A stretch of DNA of 64,000 bases from Pseudisothecium myosuroides (lineage: Eukaryota; Streptophyta; Bryopsida; Hypnales; Lembophyllaceae), in NCBI GenBank assembly GCA_951799445.1, contig OX637288.1, positions 34,513,288-34,577,287 on the forward strand, written 5' to 3'. Shown piece by piece: positions 22,669 to 33,933 of the stretch. The position numbers and the translations under genes are program-made. Numbering within the stretch: the stretch's first letter is position 1; each line of letters begins with the position of its first letter. Under the pieces are notes generated by a model that was not told the origin of the DNA, made no database searches, and was given only the letters and a program-made list of their open reading frames with translations.

Positions 22669-23608
22669 GGTGATTGCAAGAATGATGTGTTGATTTTGTT
22701 CCACATTAGCAATTTTAGCCTTTAAATTTAATTGTAAGTACTATAAAATTTGAAAAAATATCATTTTAAATATTAAAAATATGACCAATGTATACACTTG
22801 TAAGAAGAAGGTACCCTAGGGAGGAAAATTATAGAAAAATTCTTTAAATAGAAGAACTAAAAAAGTGCATAATCACAAGAAAATAGATATTTCAATATTT
22901 TATTTTGTAAAACATAGGAAAAATAATTTACAAAGAAATTAAATTTGGCCATTTGGAAGGACCATTCATGGTGAAGAGATTTGAGATTTCACCAAAAGAA
23001 TGACTAATCTTAAAACCACCATCTTCAATGTTTATAAGTGCGTGTGTAAAAGAGCCCTATTTGCAAAAATGTGAAGGATATAAAAGAATGTATTTTTAGA
23101 TGCCCCTAGAAAGAAACATGTCTTCCTATTGTGGAAAAGACCATAAAAATTTGAGCTCTAAATGATTAATTTCAAATATTCATAGTAATTAAACCCCCTA
23201 AAACTCAAGATGTGAAAAATTAGCAAAATTGACTTTACATACAAAATGATTTTAAATTAAAAAAATAAATATAGGATTTGATTACACTCAAGAGAGACAT
23301 GCTTCAAAAATTATTGCAAAAAAAAGCTCCTTTACTCTCATGTGGCTTAAATTAAGTATTGATGTTTTGTGGAAAGGACCACAAAAATTTGAGCTCTAAA
23401 TCATATATTTCACAGTAATTAACCCCCCTAAAACTCAAAAAGTAAAAATTAGCAAAATTGACTTTATATACAAATGATTTTATATTAAAATAAATAAATA
23501 TAGTATTTGATTACACTCAAGAGAGCCATACTTCAAAAGTTATTGCAAAAAAAAGCTCCCTCAATTTCATGTGGCTTAAATTAAGTACCGATATTTTTTG
23601 CAATGACT
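22669..23608. mobile_element. TTGCAAGAAA-terminus MITE, copy 3, with internal tandem duplication
   Basis: The left end is GGTGATTGCAAGAATG and the right end TTTTTTGCAATGACTC. The right half matches 9115-9884 in inverse orientation (CTCAAGAGAGACATGCTTC). A block of about 245 bp is present twice in tandem (around 23121-23365 and 23366-23608), each copy containing TTTGAGCTCTAAAT. The outer boundary is approximate. Confidence 0.5.
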
Positions 23609-24938
23609 CATAAGTTTTTCTTAAAGTGAATTCAAGTTTTGATTTTTAGTATGCTAGTTTCCAACCCTAGCATTTGCATCATACTAGAAGATGCAAAGTG
23701 AATTCAATATCATCTAATCCTCATTAAATTTTGAACTTGGGATATCCTGTGGAATGTGGACATATAGAGAAAAAATAAAAACTTTCTACTTTGAGCTTGT
23801 CAATCTCACAAATGAAAACAAATATGAATTTTAATCTCCTTTTTTGTGTTTAACATGAAGGTGAGATTAAAAAAACTTGCGGTTACTAGTGTCATTGTTT
23901 ATATTTTTATTCATTGATAGTTCTTGACAGAGAAGTGACCATTTTCTGCTTTTTTAGGCTCAAATTGCAAAGAAATTTTAGGAATTAATGGACACACTCT
24001 GCTTAGAGTCCTTAATTTCCCAATATCAAGATCAATATCCACATCTAGAACTATTGTCAAAGAATTAATTACCTTGTATATATTCTGTCAAACCTCAAAG
24101 ATTTTAACGTGCAAGGCTAGCTTGTCCCCGTAGCTTATGGAAAATACAAGATAGCCATCAGGGCCTTTTTTTTTTGGCTTCCTCGTGCCATTAAAAGAAT
24201 AATTTGGCTAAAAAGTGGCAAAGAATTGCAAAGTTTTGCACCAAAAAACTTCAAATTAAAAAAAAAAAACTCTTGGATGAAATTGTTAGATTTGGTGGAT
24301 GAAAACAAAATTATAGACATGTAGTATGCACTAATGTGATAGTTTATATACAATATGTTTGTGAATGCTGAAATTTAAAGCATCAACATAACATTTTATA
24401 TCGCCACTTTGGCACTTCATAAAAAATGAAAAAAAAGCCCTGATAACCATCCTAAGTCACCGTTGATAGAAAGCCATTTTGCTGGTAGCCCTAGAAACGC
24501 CATTTCCCTCAAACATAATTAAAGACATTCCGCAATGGGTTTGAAGGAAAATCCCTCCCACCGATAAATATACGTGATTATGGAAAATTCCCATGCAGGG
24601 AGAAATAATTGTAATCCATCCAAGGAGAAAAGTTTGCGCACAATTTTTATCAATGCCAATGAAGAGTAATTCCTGAAGAACTCCCCCTACAAACATTCTC
24701 CATCCTAAGTATATACACATATCATCAGTTTCATTAAATTGGCAGGATTCCTGCGCCAAAAATTGTGACCCAAAGTCCCAAACCTACGTATACAAAGCTC
24801 TAAAAACTACCAGGACACGTCAGAATTATGCATCTCCATTGTGCGTACTGAAAGTGCCAAAGTTGTGGATTGAACAAAATTGACGTTGCAATCCTTGAGA
24901 TTGGTAATCAGCACCCAAATCCTTAACTATAGTTTGCA
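23609..24938. other. Intergenic DNA downstream of the glycine-rich gene
   Basis: AT-rich to about 24430, then slightly GC-richer. A minus-strand open frame at 24457-24759 lies directly downstream of the glycine-rich gene but begins at TTG and shows no known domain; it may be 3' UTR or chance. Confidence 0.35.
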
Positions 24939-25322
24939 TTAACAACCGCTCCCTCCTCCAGTTCCACCTCCAGTTCCACCTCCACCCCCCATTCCAGCTC
25001 CACCTCCACCATCGCCAAAACCACCTCCTCCTCCAAAGCCACCTCCACCATCGCCAAAGCCACCCCCGAGTCCTCCACCAAAGTCCCCTCCACCATGGTG
25101 CCCGCCATGATGGCCATGGCCAAGTTCAACATCAGCTCCTCCGCCGCCTCCACCAAACCCTCCTCCCATACCGCCCCCTCCAAATCTTTTGAAATTCTCG
25201 CGCCCATCGCCATCTTTACGGCCGCGCTGCCTATAAATTATACGGACGACTGCGATTGCAAAGACGACGACCATGACGACCGCAACCGGAACTATGATGG
25301 CCACCGGATTCGGACCCGTCAT
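24939..25322 (-). CDS. Small membrane-anchored glycine-rich protein
   Basis: A 127-aa ORF with an ATG start and TAA stop. Residues 6-28 form one strongly hydrophobic segment (IIVPVAVVMVVVFAIAVV), followed by a basic stop-transfer stretch (RIIYRQRGRK). About residues 48-126 are glycine-rich with FGGG/FGDGGGG and HGHHGGHHGG repeats, ending in a cysteine. There is no cleavable signal peptide, so a type III or signal-anchor topology with a cytoplasmic Gly-rich tail is likely. Plant glycine-rich proteins are linked to cell wall, stress or RNA roles; none can be assigned here. It stands in a local GC-rich island, single exon, with a TATA-like motif upstream. Low-complexity coding sequence is easily mis-called, hence moderate confidence. 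Confidence 0.65.
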   Translation of the reverse strand: MTGPNPVAIIVPVAVVMVVVFAIAVVRIIYRQRGRKDGDGRENFKRFGGGGMGGGFGGGGGGADVELGHGHHGGHHGGGDFGGGLGGGFGDGGGGFGGGGGFGDGGGGAGMGGGGGTGGGTGGGSGC

Positions 25323-25332
25323 CGTACTCGAT

Positions 25333-25350
25333 GATCGATCGATCGATCGA
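25333..25350. repeat. (GATC)n microsatellite next to the glycine-rich gene start
   Basis: GATCGATCGATCGATCGA lies about 10 bp upstream of the start codon. Further CGATCG palindromes occur near 25381, 25484 and 25538, so the motif is clustered in this 5' region. Confidence 0.8.
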
Positions 25351-25437
25351 GCAATTCAAGGGGTCTGAATGATACTCTATTCGATCGAGGTTCTCACAAT
25401 TGCTCAGTTTCAGTCGAATAATCAGAAATGATCTCGC

Positions 25438-25445
25438 TATATATC
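25438..25445 (-). promoter_or_regulatory. Candidate TATA box of the glycine-rich gene
   Basis: On the minus strand the sequence reads CGATATATAGCGAG, about 118 bp upstream of the ATG, a plausible distance for a core promoter with a short 5' UTR. Inferred from position and motif only. Confidence 0.35.
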
Positions 25446-25559
25446 GTATGTTTAGCTCGTACTAGGTTGCTGGATTGGAATTCGATCGATCAACAGGTCC
25501 TGGCTGGTACGTCGCAAATTAGTTGAAGATAACGCAGTCGATCGAGCTAGCTAGTTGAG

Positions 25560-26639
25560 TTGCAGTGCTTCAAATATTGTTGCATTGATATGGATACACG
25601 ATGAAGCCGGGTTTGGTTTTATAGGAGAGAAAGGAGACACACGCGGGTTTAGAGAGTCCGGGGAGAAGGCGGCCGCGGGAGTCTTCACGTCTCCGCTGAC
25701 AGAGGCTCGGAAACACGCGGACTGCATGACGACTGCGTGACGACCGGAGGAGTGTGCGTTGATCGTTTTTCACCAACGTGGGTTTGACCAGAAATGACGA
25801 GGAACGGGCAGCTCGTTAATCGTTATCATATTGAGGTCTCTGATAAGGTTCTGATAATGTTCCAGATGGTAAGTTCCAGCTGGAAAGAGCAAATTTTTGG
25901 GATCTTATGCGTTCATTTTTACTTTGGCATATTGGACCGACAGATGTAGTAAGAAATTTGAACATCAAAGCATTAGTAAGCAAAGGATCCTTAGATCGAC
26001 CTGGGTTTCTACGTTACACTCTGGTATGGCTATTTGCTGGCACATTCATTTAGTTATTAAAGATAAGGAGACGTTATATCCCTTAGAAATGATTTTTGCT
26101 GCGGAATGGATCCCACTTTTTTGTTCATCAGGTGATGGTGTTTGGCATTTCACAGTTGTCCCGTTTTCATTTATTTTGAAGGGGGCGCAAGCACCTCCCA
26201 CTTAGCCTATCATGGCTTTTAACGGAAAGAGCAAATTTCATTTTGTGTCAAAATAGGAGATGAAATTTCTAGGTTTTAGTAGGTTGAAATTTATCTTTGT
26301 TGAGTTTTGAGATGCTTTCACTTCTATTTCAGTAGGGAGAAACTATATTGTAGGAGCAGTTTTGTCTGACTTGTTAAACTAAAAGCAATCCAAAATGTTT
26401 AAGGATTAGATATTTTCCTATTGTTGTTGACCGTACGTTGCAATGTCAGATGCTTGTTAGTGGCTCAAAATCCGAGTACAAGGTTTTGAATAATCAAGGT
26501 TAAGATATTCTAATGCACCTTCACCTTGATTATTAGATACCTTGTACTCAGATGCACCTTGCACTCTAACCAAATTGTGGAAAAAACAAGCAGATGTCCA
26601 AAATAATCCAAAGACCATTCACCATGAAGAAAAAATTTC
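25560..26639. other. Upstream flank, no gene recognised
   Basis: GC-rich until about 25760 (probable distal promoter). A plus-strand open frame at 25897-26205 looks protein-like in composition but has no recognisable domain; it could be a decayed retroelement fragment. Confidence 0.3.
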
Positions 26640-27275
26640 AATGGCAACGTGAAAGACTTGCTTTGTTGACATTTGATGAGATACAAGGGTGAAAAGGTTG
26701 TTTTTATAGAGAAATCAAAGGTCCATCATGAATCCTCAAAGTATATAGGATAATTTGAAGATAGACAACTCATTATCAAATGCAAAAATTGTGTTTAAAG
26801 TCGAATTTCAAACCTCATTTAGGCATAGTAGAGTAATTTTTTTTTTAAAACTTTGAACTAAGTTAATGTGGGGAATCAAGCTAAATTTTATCTCCAAAAA
26901 TCCATTTGAGGTTTTCAACCTTAAATAAAAATTTATGGAAAAAATTCAAAGAAGGTGTTTGAAAATGTCCAAAAAATGTCCCCTCCAACCCCTCTTTGAA
27001 ATTTGGCCATAACTTTTAGTTGGAGTCTCAAAATCTCAAATGGACTTTTGGAGATGAAAGCTAGTTTGGTTCCCCACATTAACTTAATTAATTTTTTTTG
27101 AAAAAAGGTATTCTACTATGCCTAATGAGATTTGAAATTTGACTTTAAACACAATTCTTGCATTTGACTTAACTATGAGCGGTTGAGCTCCTATTAATCC
27201 TAGTTTACATATCCCACATGGATTGTATTGTTTTATCCCACTTATATAAAGAGCTTTTCTTTTCATCTTCCAACA
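26640..27275. mobile_element. Foldback (long hairpin) element, copy 2
   Basis: Homologous to 17393-18050 in the opposite orientation. The arms are about 26790-26990 and 27000-27165 and share GAATTTCAAACCTCATTT and its inverse. The outer arm containing AGCGGTTGAGCTCCTATTAA corresponds to TAGGAGCTCAACCGCT in copy 1. Non-coding. Confidence 0.65.
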
Positions 27276-28776
27276 CAGAAAATTATATAAGTGGCTCAAA
27301 AGCCTCTTAATTTGGCTTAATTTGATTGAATTTGTTTAATTTGTCAATTAAACATCTTGTATTCTATTGCCTCGTATTCTGCTACCTTAATGTCCCGTGA
27401 TTATAATGTCTTCTCATCATTTGCAAAAATTAGACTAGGTAAACTTCATGGTACTAAGAATCTACAAGGCCATCGGTGATGTGAAAATTCATAAGGATGT
27501 CACTGCAAAGCGGCCTTCCGGAGGCCTCACATTTCCTCTAATGCATTTTTTTTGTCTAGGGGGCAGACTAAGGGGAATCAAAATCTCCTTGAAATATGGC
27601 ATGGATTGTGTTGCTTGCATAGAATTTGTATTGACAAGGCATGCAAAGGTGAACAATAAACAATGCTATCACTATGCAGCCTAAATGTAGTGCTTGGAAA
27701 GACATATTCACTATAGGAAGTGGGTCTCGTAGGTTGAAACATTCTCAAAAAAAATCCGAAAGTCACTTTTTGTCAAAGATTCTCTCAAAATCAAGCATGA
27801 GGGGCCCAGCTTGTCATTTAAAAGTTAAAAAATAGTTTTTTGAAAATCAGAAACTTGCCTAATCCAATTTTTTTGAGCCTCCCTCCAAAATTTTAGTGCA
27901 CAACAATTTTGATTATCTTCTTTCTCTCATTGCACATTTTCATAGAGAAGTCCAAAATTTCTTCTATTTTTAAAAAAGGTTTGGTCAATCTTGGATATTA
28001 TGTGGAAGTTTGCCCTTAATTTGTGATAAATGTCTAGAAAGAAAGTATGTAGAGCATTTGGGTGAAATCCCAAGAGCCAAAGAAAGACTCATGGACTTAT
28101 TAACACCTGTCTCATTCTATAGTAAAAGATAAAAAAAATACTCTATAGTCTATATTTAGACTGTTTGAATCCTAATTTGGATTAATTGAACCAAAATTAT
28201 TTCAGAATGATCTAGAAGTGGATTACATAATCACTCAACAACCCTTGTAAGGATGTTTCTTATATCATTCATTATTTAGGTAGATGAAATGAAACTCAAA
28301 TCTCCAAACAGTAGCTTATGAATGACCATACTGGAAAAATGATGATTTTCAAACATTTTTTTGCTTACAACTTTGTATAATAAATTTCTATATCATTGAA
28401 TTAAGGTCAAGTCATATTTGTTATTTTCTAACTTAATACAAGGTTTTGTATTAAAAGATGGCATACCTTTCTAATGTGTGGTTTTGTGTTTCAAAAAAAA
28501 AATAATGTGTGGTTTTGTACATATTGCCTTTTATTTCTTGAAACTTGATATGACATTCAAAATTACTACTTTTTTGCTTTTGAATAGGTTTAGAAACAAA
28601 GAATTATATATCTAATAACCTCAAAATCCTTGAAATTAATATTTTATTGTAGAATTGAAGCAGAAAGTACGTAACTTTATAAATATAAAATGTTATGAAA
28701 ATTTGGAATTATACAATTACACCTTCAATTGATGTTCTACACAATGATCTGTACATATAATGGAATTTTAAGATTA
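27276..28776. other. AT-rich intergenic DNA
   Basis: No supported gene. About 28300-28600 is weakly similar to 31580-31790 (AATAATGTGTGGTTTTG-like and TTGACATTCAAAA-like words), suggesting an older dispersed repeat. Confidence 0.35.
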
Positions 28777-28780
28777 TTAA

Positions 28781-30523
28781 CCCCTAAAGGACCAAGGCCT
28801 TTTTTCTGCCAAAAAAACACTCAAAACTACCATTTCTATAGCAAAAAGTATAAAAAAATTGAAAATTGATTTTTTTTGCACATCTAACCATAGGATCTTA
28901 CACCTAACTCATATGAGAATGTGTGGAAAAAATTTCAAAATTTTTAACCACACAAATTTCAAGATATCTGCGTTTAAAGTGAAAAAAACAAGATTTTCAG
29001 CACATTGTGGGACTAGATTTTTGGACTTTGAACATTTTTAACTTAAATTTTTTGCACTGCAAAATTTTGAGCTTTAAATCTTTATAGTGAAGAATTGAGT
29101 TGAGAGTCTAGGAAAAAATAAATTCAAATAAACTTAAATTTCATTCTTAAGAATTGTTCAATAGAAGTAGGTACAAGATAGAAGGAAAATCTAAATTATT
29201 AATATCTTTTAGATGGAATTAATCCCTAAAGGCCCAAAGTCCCCTCGGGGGACACTTGGGATTTCGGGCAGGCTCGTGCGACCTGAAATTTCGACCTGAT
29301 TTTTTGAAACTTTTTTTTGAAGATAGTAAATCACATGAGCTTTTCAAAAGTATAATTTTTTTTTCAATTGGTGCCTGGGAAAAAAAGTTATGCTGCTTGA
29401 AGTCAAAAAAGCAGTTCGCCGGGCAGAAAAAAAAAACTTTAAAAAATTGAATTTTTTTTTTTGATTTTTTTTTCTCAAAGATCATGTTTTTGTCTATATT
29501 TGAAGCTTTGATTCATTCTAATTGGACTCAGAATGAGAAAGTTATGGACAATCTTGTTTTTCGGGCAATCTAAGCGTCTTCTTCAAAAAACAACTTATAA
29601 AATTCATTTTTGAATGCAATTCTCGAAATTTTTCAAATTTTTTTTTTTGAAAAGGTTAAGTTTGTTTGCAAGAACAATCCCACCGTTGGGATTATGGTTT
29701 TTTAATTCCATCTAAGCGCTATTGAAGATTTAGTGTTTTGTTCAATTTTGGACCTACTTCTACTTAACAATTTTTTTATATGTAAAAATCCAGTTTTGAC
29801 ATTCTGGAATTTTTTTCCCCAACTCTCAACTCAAATTTTCAACATAAAAAATTTTAACTTTGTGGTGTGTAGTGCAAAAAAATCCACAAATGGCCGTCAA
29901 AGTCATCTGAAATTGCAATCCAGAGTTCAAAAAAACTTCTTTTTCCAACTTCAAACACTAATATCTTCCAATCCGTACGGTCAAACTTCATGAAATTTTT
30001 ACCACATGATTTGAGACAAGTGAAGTACAAGATCCTATGGTTAGATTTTTTTTTTTAAGTTTTTTTGGTTTAGGGAGTGATCGCAGTAGAAATGACAGTT
30101 TTCAGTGGTTTTGGAGCCAGAAAATGCCTTGGGCCTTTAGGGGTTAAAATGCACTAATTCCAATGGTGAGATTGTTCTAGCAAGCAAAGTAAACCATATG
30201 AAACTTTTTTTTTTGAAAAATTGTAAAATTGCATTCAGAAATGAATCTTATAAGTTATTTTTTTCAACAAGAAGCTCTAATTGCCCGAAAAACAAGATTG
30301 TCCATAACTTTCTCATGACAAATCCAAATGAAATGAACAAATTATATTTGGGCATAACTTTTGTTCCCGGACACCAATTGAGAAAAAAAAATTATGTTCC
30401 CACAAAACTAATCAGCTTTTCTATCTTTTAAAAAAAATTTAAAAAAACAAGACAAAATTTCAGCCCGTACGTACCTGCTCGAAATCCCATTTGTCCCCCA
30501 AAGGGACAATGGTCCTTTAGGGG
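28781..30523 (-). mobile_element. TTAA element, subfamily B, copy 3, split by a nested copy
   Basis: TTAA (28777-28780), left CCCCTAAAGGACCAAGGCC, right GGTCCTTTAGGGG, TTAA (30524-30527). It is in inverse orientation to 19017-19943. Removing the nested element at 29223-30143 together with one TTAA restores continuity with 19017-19943 across the break. Confidence 0.85.
29223..30143 (+). mobile_element. TTAA element, subfamily B, copy 4, nested in copy 3
   Basis: Bounded by TTAA at 29219-29222 and 30144-30147, with termini TCCCTAAAGGCCCAAAG and CTTGGGCCTTTAGGGG. Inserted in inverse orientation within a related element. It contains the GTCCCCTCGGGGGAC palindrome near its left end. Length 921 bp, non-coding. 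Confidence 0.85.
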
Positions 30524-30527
30524 TTAA

Positions 30528-31769
30528 AGCATACTTTGTAAATGATTTGTTTTATTATTTTTTTCTTAAACATTGTGATAATTTCAAGCCTTCGCAAATA
30601 AATCTCCAAATTTTATAGCTTATTAAAGAAATGTGATTTCACCTTTGAAAATATTAACAATAATAGTAATTTTTTTTATACATTGGCAAAAATTGAGTAC
30701 ATAGTTTAGAAGATTTTGAAGTTTAACTACATGGTTATAGGCTATGTTTCACATGGTTAAAGGTCATTTTTCACCTAGACCATATTACTAGGAAGGTTGT
30801 GGAAGGTTAAACAATTTTGAATGGATGAAAATAAGATGACGGTAAACCACAAATTGTTGAACATTTTGGATGAAATTGATCAAATTTGGTCAATTAGCCA
30901 TGAGCCGGTCTATAGAGTAAGATGACCTACTATATTTTCTAGTGTCTATGCTATTGCTCATCCTTACTAAAACAACAATCAGAAGGTTGAAATATCACAA
31001 TTTTTTTCCCCTAGACGTTCAACAAGGGGGGAGGAAGTAATCGCTCTTGTCTTAGATATATACCTATTTGTTGTGATATCTATTCAAATATGATGTGCAT
31101 TATTGGAAGTATAACTATGTAGGATATTTTAGTTAGTGTATACTACTTAGTCATACCATTCTTCATTGATCAAACAATATGGATGGAATCCCTTGCAAAG
31201 TATAAATATAGTCTACTGGGAGGAAATATTATAACTTTAGGCCCTTCATTCCAAACCTCTCATGCAATTAATTGTTGCCAAAATCTCAAATTCAAAGAAA
31301 ATCAAAGAAAAATAACTTTTGTTCATATATTAAAGTGAATGAAGAGTCTCTTAGAGATAATTGATCTACTAACTATACTAACTATGCTAGACAAACAAAT
31401 GCAGTACTTTGCATGTGATTGTATATAGTATATAGAAGAAGAATATTTTTTTGATTGAGTTAGTTGAGGAGCTAAAGAAATGCTTGTAAGGACCCACCCA
31501 AACAATTACAATTGCTATAGTCACAAGTTAGCCCTGGAAGGAAACTGAGGATGTTTTGTATCCTTTAGATGGTCAACTAAGCTTTGTGCATATTCAAGAG
31601 TGGATGGTTTTCATCTAGTTTTTGTGTACAACTTTATTGATGTTATATTCACATCATTGAGTTAAGTTTAAGACATTTTAATTGTTTTTAAATTTTATTT
31701 GGGGTAGTTTATCAAAAGAATAGTACACTATCTAATGCATTTCAATATTATGAGATTTTTTTCTTTTGA
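30528..31769. other. AT-rich intergenic DNA
   Basis: No gene, RNA or clear element boundary was recognised. Confidence 0.4.
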
Positions 31770-32731
31770 AAGTTGATTTTGACATTCAAAAAAAATTCTT
31801 TCCCTTTTGAAAAAACCTATCAAAATGAAGCTTCTAAAGTTTAGATTCTACTCCACTGGACAATTTTGAAAAATTCCTTAAAATAAACATTTTAGTGAAG
31901 TTTGAAGTTGAAGATCTATAACTACAATTCTAAATATGGAGTGCCAAAAGTTTTCAATGTTCTCAACTATAAGTATTACTATTCTAAAAAATTTAGATTT
32001 TTTAAACATGATTTGCATTTGATATGAATTTTCTTCATTTTTTCTTCAAAAATTCATGGTAATTCGGTTATCTGGAAATTGTATGACAAATCTTAAACAT
32101 GTGATTACATCTTTGAAAAATAAGACCAAAAAAATTCACTCAAAAGTATCAAAGAAATGGATGATATAGAGTGAGGGACTTTCAAGTTCAATCATAAGCT
32201 CAATCCTTTAGGAGTTAATCCCTCCGTCTCAAAATAATGCAAGTGTTTCCTTTGTATTTTACAAAGTAAAAATTGGTAATATTCTAAGATAAAGGGAGAA
32301 ACTAGTAAGTGTCAATCTAAAACCCATCCAAAAAAATTGCAAGACCCCATCTAACTCTCACATGCAAAGGTGTCATCCATTTGTGACATCCAAGGCATAT
32401 GTAACATAGTGTGTGCATTTAAACTATCAACAATTGAAGAGTAATCACAGGATCTCAAACCACAAATTCCTTGTTAGAATAGAGTTAATCCTAAATTAGG
32501 GTGGGTGAAAATGCCTTGAACACTCATTCTGTAATAGCTACAATACATAATACCTACAAAATGAAGTTCAATGGTGACTTGGAGAGGGAATTCAAACATC
32601 ATATGTAAATTCACGCAAGATTATTGACCATGAGAAATGATACAAATCCAAACCATAAGGGCGAACTCCAAAGGATGGGCTAGTCAACGTAGAAATCATC
32701 CCTTTTGGGTCCCGTAAATCATTTGCTTAAC

Positions 32732-32950
32732 CCTTAAAAGTCAACACAATCATTCTATGGCCAATGGATGAGAGGAAAACAAACTATGTAGGACAAAAAT
32801 GCAACTATTCAAACTCAAAATTTGTTGTGAAAAGGGAAGATCTTCTATAGTAATGACTTCCAATGAGCACTTTTGCAATTTTTTAAGCCAATGATTCACA
32901 CAGTAATGCAAAAGGATGATTTTGAGGGTCACCCCTTACTTCTTTAATGG
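32732..32950. mobile_element. Small TTAA-bounded insertion in copy 1
   Basis: TTAA (32728-32731) then CCCTTAAAAGTC; right end ACTTCTTTAATGG then TTAA (32951-32954). Copy 3 carries the uninterrupted site at 60161-60164 (CATTTGCTTAAAAAAACC), and copy 2 has a different, 1.14-kb element at the same position. Terminal inverted similarity is short and imperfect. Confidence 0.6.
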
Positions 32951-33933
32951 TTAAAAAAACCCAAGAGCACTGTTTGGAGGTCAAACTACTTTGCAAGACC
33001 CCCCCTTTTCACACAAAATTTCAAGGATGAAAATTTGCACTCTTGTCCTACATAGAACAATTCTCTGTCATCCACATCCATTGGACACTTACTGTCCACG
33101 GCATCCTCACGCTTGCCGATAGTATGGCAAAACCACAAGACATTCAAGATATATGGATGGAGTAGCCTAAACCCTGAACCCTAAAAACTGCCCCGAATGG
33201 ATTATCAAAACAAGTTCACTCGTGACAGCAAAAACATGCTGATCGCCTCCGCAGACAAAAACGCTGATTAACACACTAAGATAAAGTTCGGTCCTACCAT
33301 TCCGGTATTAAAAACAAGAGTCACTGGCTTCAGCAGTATCAACTATACCTTCTCTTCTTCTTTTTCACAGTACGGAGCCCAGTCTCATCATTTACAGTGG
33401 GCCTTCTCTCTTCATCTTCAACTTCTTCTCTTCTGCCTTGCTGCTGTCTTGAGGGTCCTGTCAAATTGCCACAAAATCGTCTCAGGCTGTCCATTCTGCA
33501 CTGTTGTCTTTAAAACAACTAGGAAGAAGGCAATGGCAAGGTAGGCATCACACGCAACTAGGAAAGGAGGTTTTGTGACCACCGAAGCTTCCCTGAGAGC
33601 GTAAGGGAAAGATGCGACACACAACACCACAAGGTAGGTTGTCTTCCGAGACAGATCGATCGACACGACATGCAGTATTGTCTAACAGACCTCGGCCCTC
33701 TGTCACACAATCATATCTGAGAACATTTGAAAGTATTCCTAAAAGACTCACGAATATTCCACGACATTTGAAGATAGTTTTCGAACATATTTGATACATG
33801 TCCAGTAAGACATCAAACATCCTTGTCTAACACAACAATAACCAAACATCAAGTAGAGTTAACCAGTCCAAGTAATATATGAGGCAACCATGCAACAATG
33901 GCACCAAGCTCATAGCTGGGCAAATGTTCTTAC

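Noticed and set aside
29219..29485. Lysine/phenylalanine-rich ORFs in the TTAA elements
   Set aside because: Products of A/T homopolymers; not conserved in frame between copies and no transposase motif.
33548..33820. Minus-strand ORFs downstream of each BTB gene (also 53555-53831 and 60861-61103)
   Set aside because: The sequence is conserved among copies but the frame shifts between them, with differing ends. Probably intron or 3' UTR within the duplicated segment; I could not justify an exon.
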